Both the position numbers and the translations under genes were made by a program. The notes under the pieces are model-generated. The model was given only the letters and a program-made list of their open reading frames with translations, did no database searches and was not told where the DNA came from. From positions 1-64,000 of the forward strand of contig JAJDYU010000044.1 of NCBI GenBank assembly GCA_022825005.1: a stretch of 64,000 bases of DNA, in the 5' to 3' direction. This DNA comes from Acidimicrobiia bacterium (GTDB lineage Bacteria > Actinomycetota > Acidimicrobiia > Acidimicrobiales > Bin134). Below, in pieces: positions 41,887-50,465 of this stretch. Every line of letters begins with the position of its first letter. Within the stretch, counting starts at the first letter, position 1.

Positions 41887-42846
41887 CTAGTCGACCGGGG
41901 CTGGAACCGAGCCCATGACCTCGTCCACGATCTGGGCCGGTGGCGTGCCCCGGGCCCGGGCTTGGGGGTTCAGCAGCAGTCGGTGGGCCAAGACCGGAAC
42001 GGCCAGCTGCTTTATGTCATCGGGAAGCACATAGTCGCGCCCTTGGGATGCAGCTCGGACCCGGCTGGCCCGTTGCAGAGCGAGGGTGGCCCGGGTGGAC
42101 ATGCCCAAGATGAGGCTGGGGTGATCTCGGGTGGCGTTGGCGATCTGCACCAGATAGCGCTTGATGCCCGGAGCGGTGAATACCGCGCCGGCGTGGTCGG
42201 CCAGCGCATTGACGGCCTGCGGGTCGAGCGCGGGGCGAAGGGAGTCCAGCGGATTGGCGGTGCCGTGGGCGTCGAGGATGTCTAGCTCGGCCTGCCTCGA
42301 GGGGTATCCCACCTCAACCCGCATCAAGAAGCGGTCGAGCTGGCTCTCGGGCAGAGGGTAGGTGCCCTCGTGCTCCAGTGGATTCTGGGTAGCGATCACC
42401 ATGAACGGCCGGGGGAGAGGATGAGTGGTTCCATCGACGGTTACCTGTCGCTCGGCCATGGCCTCCAGCAGAGCCGACTGGGTTTTCGGTGAGGCCCGAT
42501 TGATCTCGTCAGCCACCACAATGCCGGAGAACACCGGCCCGGGCTGGAAGTCCAGCGTGTTGGCCGCACGGTTCCAGATGGTGGCCCCTACGACATCGGA
42601 GGGCAGCAGATCGGGGGTGAACTGGATGCGCCCGAACTCGGCCTGCACGGTGATCGCCAAGGCCTTGGCCAGGCTGGTCTTGCCGACGCCGGGGGCGTCC
42701 TCGATCAGCAAGTGCCCCTCGGCCAGCAGGCAAGTCACTGCCAAATCCAGAACGTCGGACTTGCCCATGATGGCCCGCCCGATGTTCCCGGTTATGGACT
42801 GGAACTGCTCAGCGAACAATCCCTCCTCCGGTTCTTGCAGAGCCAT
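41887..42846 (-). CDS. MoxR-family AAA+ ATPase
   Basis: AAA+ chaperone ATPase of 319 residues. Walker A is EDAPGVGKTSLAKALA, Walker B with sensor is VVADEINRASPKTQSALLEAM, and ATQNPLEHEGTYPLPESQLDRF contains sensor 1 (quoted in part). The lid domain has GMSTRATLALQRASRVRA. ATG at 42844-42846 (MALQEPEEGLF) is preferred to an upstream ATG at 42903 because the extra residues are unlike the family. First of the MoxR-DUF58-transglutaminase genes; MoxR members assist assembly or metal loading of partner proteins. Confidence 0.93.
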   Translation of the reverse strand: MALQEPEEGLFAEQFQSITGNIGRAIMGKSDVLDLAVTCLLAEGHLLIEDAPGVGKTSLAKALAITVQAEFGRIQFTPDLLPSDVVGATIWNRAANTLDFQPGPVFSGIVVADEINRASPKTQSALLEAMAERQVTVDGTTHPLPRPFMVIATQNPLEHEGTYPLPESQLDRFLMRVEVGYPSRQAELDILDAHGTANPLDSLRPALDPQAVNALADHAGAVFTAPGIKRYLVQIANATRDHPSLILGMSTRATLALQRASRVRAASQGRDYVLPDDIKQLAVPVLAHRLLLNPQARARGTPPAQIVDEVMGSVPAPVD

Positions 42847-42859
42847 AACTTCGAGTCTC

Positions 42860-43681
42860 TCAGGTGTTGTGGAGCTGCGGCCAGCGGGTTGGCATGTCCA
42901 CAAGCATCCCGTCGGCGCTGGGGCCGTGGTCGCGCAGCGTTCCCCGGCGGCGGAAAGCCGAGTTGTAGCGCTCGGGCTGGGAGGTCCAGCAAACGCTTGG
43001 AACCAGCCCGGAGACGATGGCGTCTTCGCAGTCCTCCAGCTCTACCCGGCGGGCACCCGACAGCCACACGGTGCGCTGGAGCACCCAGGCGGCCTCGGCG
43101 GCCTCAAGGGTGAGTGCCTGCTCGCACCAGCGCACAAACCCACCCTTGATCTGGCGGCCGGAGAAGGGTTCGGGGGACTCGATTTCCAGAGTCTTGGCCA
43201 TCGTCCAACGGAGCACCTCTACCCCGTCTCGCTCGATCCAGGCGTCGAACGGTGGCTGGTCCCAGTCGGGGACGGTGGCGTCGTACTGGCGGGTGCCGGT
43301 TTCCCCCCGGGCGGCGTGAAGCACTCCGAGGACGGCCGCGTCGTAGAGATGGGTGCACTGCTGGCGAACATCGGTCCAGGCGAATACTTCGGCCGCGGAG
43401 CTGGTCAGCGGGCATCCAACCAGGAGCTGCAACTGGTCAAGCGCCCCCGAGCACGGCTCCCAGGGCATCCGGGGCCCGGCGGCGGACGCCTCGGTGATGC
43501 GGCGCCCGTCGTGGTTGAGCGCAGCCTCATAGTGGTGCATGTCGTCTTCGAGTCCCACAACCACGGTCTGGTCGTCGGGGGCGATGATGCGCAGCCGTCG
43601 GCGAAACGCCCCGCTACCGTGGCGATTGCGGACCAACACGGGCTGTCGCTCATCCTGGGGCACTGGCCGATGTTCCCACAC
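42860..43681 (-). CDS. DUF2889 domain-containing protein
   Basis: Protein of 273 residues of the DUF2889 type: RRRLRIIAPDDQTVVVGLEDDMHHYEAAL, PWEPCSGALDQLQLLVGCPL and QCTHLYDAAVLGVLHAA are the recognisable blocks (first quoted in overlapping parts). The Cys-Thr-His-Leu motif is conserved in the family, and its role is unknown. No signal peptide or TM. Start is GTG at 43679-43681; the 3' end is 13 nt before MoxR, so it may be the first gene of that operon. Divergent from the MFS gene across 50 nt. Confidence 0.82.
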   Translation of the reverse strand: MWEHRPVPQDERQPVLVRNRHGSGAFRRRLRIIAPDDQTVVVGLEDDMHHYEAALNHDGRRITEASAAGPRMPWEPCSGALDQLQLLVGCPLTSSAAEVFAWTDVRQQCTHLYDAAVLGVLHAARGETGTRQYDATVPDWDQPPFDAWIERDGVEVLRWTMAKTLEIESPEPFSGRQIKGGFVRWCEQALTLEAAEAAWVLQRTVWLSGARRVELEDCEDAIVSGLVPSVCWTSQPERYNSAFRRRGTLRDHGPSADGMLVDMPTRWPQLHNT

Positions 43682-43731
43682 TGGAATCGAACGACCAGAT
43701 TCATCGTGCGGGCAAGTACTGTCGGCTGATC

Positions 43732-44961
43732 GTGTCGGATCAACCCTCCGCGCTCCGCGCCCTGTCCCATCGCTCGTTTCTGCTCTTCTTCATCGGCGTG
43801 TCCATCGCCACTACCGGGCAGTTCATGCAGTCGTTGGCTGTGCCCTTCTACATGAACGAGCTGACCGACTCGAATGCCTGGGTGGGCAGCTCGGCGTTTG
43901 CGGTGCTGATCCCGTCGCTGTTCATGACCCCAGTGGCCGGCATCTGGAGCGATCGGATCAGCCGCAAGGCCCTCTTGTTCGGGTCGTTCTTCACCCAGCT
44001 GGCCTGCTCGGCGGCATTCTTGGCGCTGTTCGCCGCCGACCTCCTCACCCCTTGGCTGATGATCGGCATCCAGGTGGTGGTGGGGGTGGCCTCGGGATTC
44101 CAGTGGGCGCCCACCCAGGCGATGACCGCGCTGTTGGTGCCGCCCGAAGACCTTCTGTCGGCGGTGCGCTTCGTGTCGCTGTCGTTCACCGCCGGGCGGG
44201 CGCTGGGGCCGGCATTGGCCGGGCTCACCTTGCTCTATTGGGGTCCGGGACCGGCGTTCGCGGTGACCATCGTGGGCTTCGCCCTGGGTCTGGCCATGAT
44301 GGCTCCGATGAGGCTGCGGGCCGCGGAACCGGTTGAGCAAGAGCCGTTCTGGTTGCAGTTCCGCCATGGCTTGGACTACGTCAGGCGTCGTCCCGCCATG
44401 CGCTTGGTGATGCTCACCTCGTTCATCGTGGCCAGCGTCGGAGCGGTCTTCGCCTTCGCATTGGTGGCCAGCGTGGCCGACGACGTGTTCGCCCTCGGCG
44501 ATGGCGGCTTGGGCTGGCTCACCGCCACCTTCGGCTTCGGATCGCTGATGGTGGGCTTGTACGTCACCAATTTCGGCGACCGCCACCTTCGCTCCCGGAT
44601 CGAGATGGCCGCCGTCGGGGTGTACGCCTTGGGAGTGCTGGCCGTGGGGGCCACTCCGTGGTTGGCATTCGGATTGCTGGGCTACTTCGTGTTCGGTGCG
44701 GCCCACATGGCCCACGGGGTCACGGTGAACAGCGCCCTGCAAGTGCAGGTAGATGAGCAGTATCGAGGCCGGGTGATGTCGGTGTGGCTGATGTCGGTGC
44801 TGTCCGGGCTGCCGATCGGCTCGCTGATCGGCGGATTCCTGGGCGATCTCGTGTCGATGCGGTTCGTGCTTTTGCTCTATGGCGGATTGCTGGCCGTGTT
44901 CTGGGCCTTCACGGTGGTCCGATCCAACGGCTTCGCCGGTCTCGATCTCGGCTCCGACTGA
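43732..44961 (+). CDS. MFS transporter (EntS-like)
   Basis: Major facilitator of 409 residues with twelve expected membrane segments. FLLFFIGVSIATTGQFMQSLA is TM1, and IWSDRISRKALL is the loop 2-3 signature of the family (GxxxDrxxRR type). LVASVADDVFALGDGGLGW and AAHMAHGVTVNSALQVQV are typical of the MFS_3/EntS group, which exports siderophores or macrolides. Start is GTG at 43732. It stands alone; no siderophore genes are near, so the cargo is unknown. Confidence 0.9.
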   Translation: MSDQPSALRALSHRSFLLFFIGVSIATTGQFMQSLAVPFYMNELTDSNAWVGSSAFAVLIPSLFMTPVAGIWSDRISRKALLFGSFFTQLACSAAFLALFAADLLTPWLMIGIQVVVGVASGFQWAPTQAMTALLVPPEDLLSAVRFVSLSFTAGRALGPALAGLTLLYWGPGPAFAVTIVGFALGLAMMAPMRLRAAEPVEQEPFWLQFRHGLDYVRRRPAMRLVMLTSFIVASVGAVFAFALVASVADDVFALGDGGLGWLTATFGFGSLMVGLYVTNFGDRHLRSRIEMAAVGVYALGVLAVGATPWLAFGLLGYFVFGAAHMAHGVTVNSALQVQVDEQYRGRVMSVWLMSVLSGLPIGSLIGGFLGDLVSMRFVLLLYGGLLAVFWAFTVVRSNGFAGLDLGSD

Positions 44962-45048
44962 CCGGCGGGGCGGTAGGAGAACTCCACCGGCTGGCGACAA
45001 GTACCGTTGTGAGGGCTGCGGAGACGGCGGCTTTTGGGAGGCGAATCG

Positions 45049-46155
45049 ATGAAGACTCGGGCTGCGGTGTATCGGGAGCCGAATGTCCCGCTGGACATCG
45101 TCGAATTGGACATCTGCAATCTGGCGCCCCAAGACGTGCTGGTGCGGATCACCCACAGCGGGATCTGCCACAGCGACCTGAACGTGTACCACGGCACCCG
45201 CGAGTGGGAGACCCCCATGATCTTGGGCCACGAAGGGGCCGGGGTAGTGGAGCATGTGGGGGATGGGGTCACCGGGGTCAAGCCCGGCGACCGGGTGGTG
45301 CTGTCGCTGGTGGCCAGTTGCGGGCGGTGCCGGTCGTGCGCCGCCGGTTTCGCCAACCGCTGCCAGGTGCTGCCCGCATTCCCCATCGGCACCTACTACG
45401 ACGGTGGCCATCGCTTTGAAAAAGACGGCGAGATCCATCATTCGTTCTGCACGGTGGGTTCGTTTGCCGAGCACGCCGTGGTTCACTTCTCCAAGGCGGT
45501 GAGAGTGCCCGACGATGTTGGATTGGACGTGGCCTGCCTGGTGGGTTGCGGCGTGCCCACCGGGGTGGGGTCGGCGGTCAACACCGCCCAGGTCCGCCGG
45601 GGGAGTACCTGCGTGGTCTACGGCTGCGGCGGTGTCGGCCTCAACGTCATCCAGGGCTGTCGCCTCATGGGCGCAGCGGAGATCGTGGCGGTAGACCTGC
45701 TGGCCGACAAGCTGGCCCTGGCCGAGAAGTTCGGCGCCACCCATACTTTGAACGCGTCCGACGACGATCCGGTGGCCGCGGTAATGGAGATGACCGGAGG
45801 TCGAGGGGCCGACTACGCCTTCGAGGTGATCGGTTCCGGGGCCACTTACATGAACGCCTGGAACTCCATCGGCATGGGCGGTTTGGCCGTGATGGTGGGC
45901 GGGCCGCCCGCGGGGACCCCATTCCACATCGATGCCACCGAGATCTACTTCGGCAAGGCGCTCACCGGCAGCATGTACGGCAACTCCTCGCCCGCTCGGG
46001 ACTTTCCGTGGATCTTCGACCTCTACCGATCCGGTGAGCTCCTGCTGGATGAGCTGATCACCCAGCACCGCCCCCTGCACGACGTCACTGCTGCTCTTGA
46101 TGAGCTGGACACCGGCGGCGTAGTCCGCACCGTGTTGGAAATCGGTGACGAATAA
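45049..46155 (+). CDS. Zinc-dependent alcohol dehydrogenase (class III-like MDR)
   Basis: Medium-chain dehydrogenase of 368 residues. Catalytic zinc ligands are in SGICHSD and LGHEGAG; the structural zinc loop CGRCRSCAAGFANRC has all four Cys. Rossmann motif VVYGCGGVGLNVIQGC, followed by EIVAVDLLADKL. It is related to the enzyme at 12373-13458 (same length class, CGTCRTC versus CGRCRSC) but clearly diverged. ATG at 45049 follows GGGAGGCG at good spacing. It is convergent with the F420 oxidoreductase, 5 nt apart. Substrate unknown. Confidence 0.93.
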   Translation: MKTRAAVYREPNVPLDIVELDICNLAPQDVLVRITHSGICHSDLNVYHGTREWETPMILGHEGAGVVEHVGDGVTGVKPGDRVVLSLVASCGRCRSCAAGFANRCQVLPAFPIGTYYDGGHRFEKDGEIHHSFCTVGSFAEHAVVHFSKAVRVPDDVGLDVACLVGCGVPTGVGSAVNTAQVRRGSTCVVYGCGGVGLNVIQGCRLMGAAEIVAVDLLADKLALAEKFGATHTLNASDDDPVAAVMEMTGGRGADYAFEVIGSGATYMNAWNSIGMGGLAVMVGGPPAGTPFHIDATEIYFGKALTGSMYGNSSPARDFPWIFDLYRSGELLLDELITQHRPLHDVTAALDELDTGGVVRTVLEIGDE

Positions 46156-46160
46156 CTCTT

Positions 46161-47009
46161 TTACCCGAACTCGTCGATCCAGCGGGTGTAGTCGTCGAGC
46201 ACCGGCAGCACCTCGTCGGCTGAACCGCCGTGGGGAAACCGCAGCACCACCTCGGTGATGCCGATGTCCTGGTAGTAGACCAGTTTTCCGGGGTCGGGGT
46301 GGGTGCCGTAGGTGACCAGCTCCAACTCGTCGATGCTCCGCCCCGCGGCGGCCATGGCCTCGCCCAAATCGGCGAGAGCGCCTCGCATTCCGGCGCCGCC
46401 GATGGGCATCCAGCCGTCGCCGAACTCGGCGATGTGGGCGAACGTGGTGGGGCCGGGTGCGGCGCCGATGATGGTGCGGATGCGGGGCTGCTGGACGGGC
46501 TTGGGCCAGCTCCACGAGGGCTCCATGTTTACGAACTCCCCGTGGAACTCGGCGACCTCGTTGCCCCATAGCGCTTGGGCACAGAGCATGTGCTCTCGCA
46601 CTCGGGCACGGCGGCGGCCCACGTCGACGCCGTGGTTCTCCATCTCCTCGTGGTTCCAGCCGTAGCCCACGCCCAGCACCAGGCGGCCCCCGCTCATCCA
46701 ATCGAGGGTGGCGCACTGCTTGGCAAACGTGATGGGGTCGTGTTGGGCGGGCAGGGCTACCCCTACACCCAGGCCCACGGAATTGGTGGCCTGGGCGCAG
46801 GCCGCCAAAGCGATATAGGGGTCCAGCGTGCGCACGTAGGTCTCGGGCAGCACTTCCTCACCGGTGGGTGGAGGTGTGCGCCGGCTGGTGGGGATATGGG
46901 TGTGCTCGGGCAGGTAGATGCAGGCGTAGCCCCGGGCCTCTGCTTCCTGGGCCAGGCGCACCGGCGACATCGACCGGTCGGTGGTCTGCATCATCACCCC
47001 GAATCGCAT
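46161..47009 (-). CDS. LLM-class F420-dependent oxidoreductase
   Basis: Luciferase-like TIM barrel of 282 residues, close to the actinobacterial TIGR03619-type group: MRFGVMMQTTDRSM, YACIYLPEHTHIPTSRRTPPP, LDPYIALAACAQAT, GGRLVLGVGYGWNHEEMENHG and WSWPKPVQQPRI. The latter two segments shape the F420 and substrate pocket. The ATG is divergent from ribA; the 66-nt gap contains an inverted repeat CTGCCAG (47033-47039) and CTGGCAG (47048-47054). Substrate unknown. Confidence 0.9.
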   Translation of the reverse strand: MRFGVMMQTTDRSMSPVRLAQEAEARGYACIYLPEHTHIPTSRRTPPPTGEEVLPETYVRTLDPYIALAACAQATNSVGLGVGVALPAQHDPITFAKQCATLDWMSGGRLVLGVGYGWNHEEMENHGVDVGRRRARVREHMLCAQALWGNEVAEFHGEFVNMEPSWSWPKPVQQPRIRTIIGAAPGPTTFAHIAEFGDGWMPIGGAGMRGALADLGEAMAAAGRSIDELELVTYGTHPDPGKLVYYQDIGITEVVLRFPHGGSADEVLPVLDDYTRWIDEFG

Positions 47010-47075
47010 AGGAGAAGCGTATGTTGCTTGGGCTGCCAGTTTCGCTGCTGGCAGGGGTACTGTCTGGGCCAGCTA

Positions 47076-47684
47076 ATGAGACACCAACCAAAGATAAGAC
47101 TGGTAGCCACCACCGAGGTGCCTATGAGATGGGGTCGATTCGCCTGCCACGCCTTCGAGTCGATGGACGACGGCGTGGAGCATGTGGCGTTCACCCTCGG
47201 CGATATAACGGGCGTCGACGAGGTCTTGGTACGGGTGCACAGCGAATGCCTCACCGGGGATGTGTTCGGCTCGTGGCGCTGCGACTGCGGGGCTCAGCTT
47301 CAGGCGGCTATGGACGCCATCGCGGCCCGCGGCACTGGCGTGCTGGTGTACATGCGGGGCCATGAGGGAAGGGGCATCGGCATCGGGCACAAACTTCAGG
47401 CCTATGCCCTTCAAGACGAGGGCCGGGACACGGTAGACGCCAATCTGGAACTCGGCCTACCGGTGGACGACCGTACCTACGGCGTCGGAGCGGCCATCCT
47501 GGCCGACCTGGGGGTAACGCGAGCGGCGCTGATGACCAACAACCCCACCAAACTCGACAGCTTGGCCTCCTTCGGACTGGAGATTGCCCGCCGGGTACCC
47601 CTGGTGATTCCCCCCAGAAGTGAGAACGTGGACTACCTCCGCACCAAACAGCAGCGCCTAGGCCATCTACTGGATTTGGTGTAG
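47076..47684 (+). CDS. ribA: GTP cyclohydrolase II
   Basis: First committed step of riboflavin synthesis: GTP to 2,5-diamino-6-ribosylamino-pyrimidinone phosphate. The 202-residue protein has the zinc Cys triad in HSECLTGDVFGSWRCDCG, the RGHEGRGIGIGHKLQAYALQ segment, GLPVDDRTYGVGA and MTNNPTKLDSLASFGLEI. It is stand-alone, not fused to RibB. ATG at 47076 is chosen because LVATTEVPMRWG follows as in the family. No FMN riboswitch is visible upstream. The tail LDLV-stop is echoed downstream. Riboflavin is also the chassis for F420-like deazaflavin chemistry through FO, relevant to the many F420 enzymes nearby. Confidence 0.95.
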   Translation: MRHQPKIRLVATTEVPMRWGRFACHAFESMDDGVEHVAFTLGDITGVDEVLVRVHSECLTGDVFGSWRCDCGAQLQAAMDAIAARGTGVLVYMRGHEGRGIGIGHKLQAYALQDEGRDTVDANLELGLPVDDRTYGVGAAILADLGVTRAALMTNNPTKLDSLASFGLEIARRVPLVIPPRSENVDYLRTKQQRLGHLLDLV

Positions 47685-47728
47685 CTGGCTCGGTCTGGTG
47701 CGGCGGGCTCGATTTGGTGTAGCAGTCT
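47672..47728 (+). repeat. Tail echo: three 19-nt units at the end of ribA
   Basis: Units 47672-47690, 47691-47709 and 47710-47728. Unit 1 carries the gene's last codons CTG GAT TTG GTG TAG (with the preceding bases). Unit 3, 38 nt later, reads CTC GAT TTG GTG TAG, the same peptide LDLV and stop with one synonymous change. Unit 2 reads CTC GGT CTG GTG CGG, a degenerate copy. The nagB-like stop follows at 47730. Confidence 0.85.
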
Positions 47729-47729
47729 G

Positions 47730-48473
47730 TCAGCGGTTGGGTCTCCGAGTCGATAAGAGCGTGGCAGCCTCGCGGTCGAGAACGACGGAGACGTCCTGAT
47801 GCAATTGGATTGCTGAGGCCGGAGTCTCCTTTGACAACGGGCCTTCCAGGGCATCGCGGACCGGGCGGGATTTGCGGGTGCCGAGGGCGATGAGGAGGAC
47901 CTTTCTTGCTCGCAAGATGGTTCCGATTCCTTGAGTTATCGCTTGGCGGGGGACATCGTCAATCGAGGCGAAGAACCGGGCATTGTCCCGCCGGGTCTTC
48001 TCGCTCAACGTGACGACGCTTGACGGCCCTTCGAATGAAGCGCCTGGTTCGTTGAAGGCGATGTGTCCGTTGCCGCCGATACCGAGAAGTTGGATGTCGA
48101 TGCAGGCCTCAGAGACCAGCTGCTCGTAGCGCTGAGCCTCGGCCTCGAGGTCGGATGAGCTCCCGTCGGGCCCGAACAATGCGTCATCTCCCAGGTCGAC
48201 GAGGTCGGCGAGATTTGCCCTGATCACGTTTCGGAATGCCTGCGGATGGTCGGAGTCGAGGCCAACGTACTCGTCGAGCAAGTAGATGGACGTTTCAGCA
48301 AAACTGAGCCCCCCGGTCTGGCACCGATCGACTAGCGATTGGTAGACGCCGACCATGGTGCTACCGGTCGCCATCCCGAGGTGCGGCCGAGGTCTCGACT
48401 GAACGATGTTTTCCACAATGTCGGCTGCTTTGTCGGCAGCTTCTGCGGCATCAGCCGCGATGAAGACCTTCAC
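47730..48473 (-). CDS. nagB: Glucosamine-6-phosphate deaminase
   Basis: Converts glucosamine 6-phosphate to fructose 6-phosphate and ammonia. The 247-residue protein carries LGMATGSTMVGVYQSL (phosphate loop), IYLLDEYVGLDSDHPQAF (catalytic Asp), LLGIGGNGHIAFNEPGASF (His-Glu relay; the Asn variant is common in non-enterobacterial forms) and ALGTRKS. Start GTG at 48471-48473, 17 nt behind the ABC ATPase. Last gene of the ROK-regulated operon. Its presence implies that the imported compound yields glucosamine 6-phosphate, but no sugar kinase lies in the operon. Confidence 0.92.
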   Translation of the reverse strand: MKVFIAADAAEAADKAADIVENIVQSRPRPHLGMATGSTMVGVYQSLVDRCQTGGLSFAETSIYLLDEYVGLDSDHPQAFRNVIRANLADLVDLGDDALFGPDGSSSDLEAEAQRYEQLVSEACIDIQLLGIGGNGHIAFNEPGASFEGPSSVVTLSEKTRRDNARFFASIDDVPRQAITQGIGTILRARKVLLIALGTRKSRPVRDALEGPLSKETPASAIQLHQDVSVVLDREAATLLSTRRPNR

Positions 48474-48490
48474 AACCAGACTCCGGCGCT

Positions 48491-49252
48491 TCAGCCGGCG
48501 CTACGGGCCCCGGTTATGTATGACACCAGGTCGTCTTTCGTGACGTCGGCCACGTCCACTTCAGCGCATATCCGGCCTTGGTAGAGCACGACTGCCTGGT
48601 CGCAAACTGCCAGTACCCGGTCCATGTTGTGGGTGATGAGCAGTACCGCTACCCCTTGGTCACGCAGGTTGATGATGAGATCCAGAACTCGCTGGGTCTG
48701 CTCGACGCCGAGGGCGGCAGCAGGCTCATCGAGCAAGACGATCTGCTGGCCCCAGGAAACTGCCCGGCCAATGGCGACGGCCTGGCGTTGCCCACCGGAA
48801 AGCGAGCCAACCGATCGCCGAAGCGAGGGAATTCGAATGTCGAGACGAGCGAGCGTGTCTGCGCATTCCTTGCGCATGCGCCGTTTGTCGAGCAGGCCGA
48901 TGCGGGCACCCAACCATCCCCCCCGGGTGTGCTCTCGATTCAAGAAGAGGTTTTCCGCCACATCAAGCGGGTCGATCACCGACAGCGATTGATGAACTGT
49001 CTCGATGCCCAGTTCTCGCGCATGACGGGAGGAGCTGATGCGGTGCTCTGACCCCTGAACGAATATGCGACCCGCGTCGGGTTGGTAGAGACCGGAGATG
49101 CACTTCACCAGGGTCGATTTTCCGGCACCGTTATCGCCCAACAAGGCGGTGACGCGACCATGGTGGAGCTCAATGGACACGTCGTCGAGGGCTTGCACCG
49201 CCCGAAACGACTTCGAGATCCCATAAGCAACCAACGCGGGGCCTTTGCTCAT
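48491..49252 (-). CDS. Sugar ABC transporter ATP-binding protein (single domain)
   Basis: ATPase of 253 residues of the carbohydrate-uptake-2 family, related to RbsA/FrcA but with one nucleotide-binding domain. Walker A ALLGDNGAGKSTLVKCI, signature VGSLSGGQRQAVAIGRAV, Walker B IVLLDEPAAALGVEQ and H-loop LLITHNMDRVL. Start ATG overlaps the YhfX-like stop by 4 nt (ATGA). Serves the permease at 50466 and the binding protein at 51487; the interposed PLP enzyme shows that transport and metabolism are one unit. Confidence 0.93.
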   Translation of the reverse strand: MSKGPALVAYGISKSFRAVQALDDVSIELHHGRVTALLGDNGAGKSTLVKCISGLYQPDAGRIFVQGSEHRISSSRHARELGIETVHQSLSVIDPLDVAENLFLNREHTRGGWLGARIGLLDKRRMRKECADTLARLDIRIPSLRRSVGSLSGGQRQAVAIGRAVSWGQQIVLLDEPAAALGVEQTQRVLDLIINLRDQGVAVLLITHNMDRVLAVCDQAVVLYQGRICAEVDVADVTKDDLVSYITGARSAG

Positions 49253-50463
49253 CGCTCGCCCTTCCAGGCCACCGGGTTGCCCAGCACATCCCAGACACCG
49301 GCAACCGATGCCGCTCCCGACCTCACACCGGCCACGCAGACGACAAATGCCCTGGTCACGAAGGCTTGGATGCGGAAGCCGAAGACCACGGTGTCGCCCT
49401 CGCTAACCGTGCGACCCGATTCAGGCGTCAGCTTGGCGTAGTAGTCGATGGCCGCAGGGTCGGGCATGTCCACGGGCATGGGCTTGGTTCCTGCATCGCT
49501 GGGATCGCGGGCAACGACGGCGGTGGTCTGGTAGTCGCCGAATACGGGATCGATGTAGAGGCCACCGCCGAAGCAGAACGGGACGCCCTGATGGATGTGG
49601 GCGATCTCGCTGACATAGCAGACCGCGGGTTGTTCGGGCAGGTTGCGAACCGCATGCAGGGGAGTGGTTCCGGTGAGTCCATGGCCCGGTTCCACTTGCG
49701 TGGCGCCGGCCTCGGCAAGCTGGGCCAGCACTGCCGTCGATGTGGTGCCCGGTGCGTTGATTTGGGGCATCGCCTGGTTCTCGTGGCCAACGTGCCGCCG
49801 AGCGGTTTCCGCGGCCCTGGCCAGGGTGACCATGTTTGGAGTGGTGCGCGCGCCGCCGCTGTCCGGGTCGAACAGCAGCGCCGGGAACGTGGTGAGGCCG
49901 GCGAATCGGACCCCGGGCAGGTCGCTGATGTGGTTGAGCACTTTGGGCAACTCTTCGAGCGGGACGCCCCCCTCGTGGCCCGAGTAGAACTCGTCGCCGG
50001 GAGCGAACACCCGCACCAGCAAATCTTGGACCCGTCCGAGGTGGGCAGCCGCAGCCGAGACTTCTGCCGCTTTGTTGGGCGAGAACACCGTCCAGTAGTC
50101 GGGTTGCATGGTCGCGGCTTCGCTGGTTTCGGCCGCGGGCACCTGCACGAGATGTCCGAGGTGTCCGAGATTGTGCCCGTGGGCGGCAATCGGCCGGGCA
50201 CAGGCCATGTCCACCGCCACATAGCCGTCCACCCCCGCGGCGGAGATCGCTTCGAGTGCTCCCGGCGCCCTTCCCACCTGCTTGGTCATGGCGTACACGC
50301 TCAGCCCAAGGGCCCTCGCCTCATCCATGAGATGCGAGGTGTTAGCGGCCATGGCGTCGAGGTCCAACGCGAAGCTGTTGGCAGGGATGGCACCGGCCTG
50401 ATGCAGAGCTACAACCGCCTCCACAAAGGCGGGGTTCTTGTCCAGCAGCGATTTCAGGAACAC
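49249..50463 (-). CDS. YhfX-like PLP enzyme (alanine racemase N-terminal fold)
   Basis: Fold type III PLP protein of 404 residues. FALDLDAMAANTSHLMDEAR and VYAMTKQVGRAPGAL carry the Lys that binds PLP in alanine-racemase-like barrels (TKQVG). VQVPAAETSEA, GLTTFPALLF, TPNMVTLARAAE and QVEPGHGLTGTTPLHA fit YhfX, a family of unknown reaction found in E. coli beside a phosphotriesterase-like and a phosphopentomutase-like gene. Start GTG at 50461-50463, 2 nt after the permease stop. Possible roles include racemising or eliminating the amino-acid part of an amino sugar conjugate; that is inference. Confidence 0.8.
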   Translation of the reverse strand: MFLKSLLDKNPAFVEAVVALHQAGAIPANSFALDLDAMAANTSHLMDEARALGLSVYAMTKQVGRAPGALEAISAAGVDGYVAVDMACARPIAAHGHNLGHLGHLVQVPAAETSEAATMQPDYWTVFSPNKAAEVSAAAAHLGRVQDLLVRVFAPGDEFYSGHEGGVPLEELPKVLNHISDLPGVRFAGLTTFPALLFDPDSGGARTTPNMVTLARAAETARRHVGHENQAMPQINAPGTTSTAVLAQLAEAGATQVEPGHGLTGTTPLHAVRNLPEQPAVCYVSEIAHIHQGVPFCFGGGLYIDPVFGDYQTTAVVARDPSDAGTKPMPVDMPDPAAIDYYAKLTPESGRTVSEGDTVVFGFRIQAFVTRAFVVCVAGVRSGAASVAGVWDVLGNPVAWKGER

Positions 50464-50465
50464 CT

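Noticed and set aside
43405-46716. A 1103-residue open frame on the minus strand across the MFS, ADH and F420 oxidoreductase genes
   Set aside because: His/Arg/Pro/Gly-rich translation without any recognisable domain, antisense to three well supported genes; it is a by-product of high GC third positions.
47010-47075. FMN riboswitch upstream of ribA
   Set aside because: Only 66 nt separate the divergent genes and none of the conserved RFN helices can be recognised.
48491-49252. Two-domain RbsA-type ATPase broken by deletion
   Set aside because: The single-domain form with all motifs and an ATGA coupling is a normal FrcA-like variant, so no truncation needs to be assumed.
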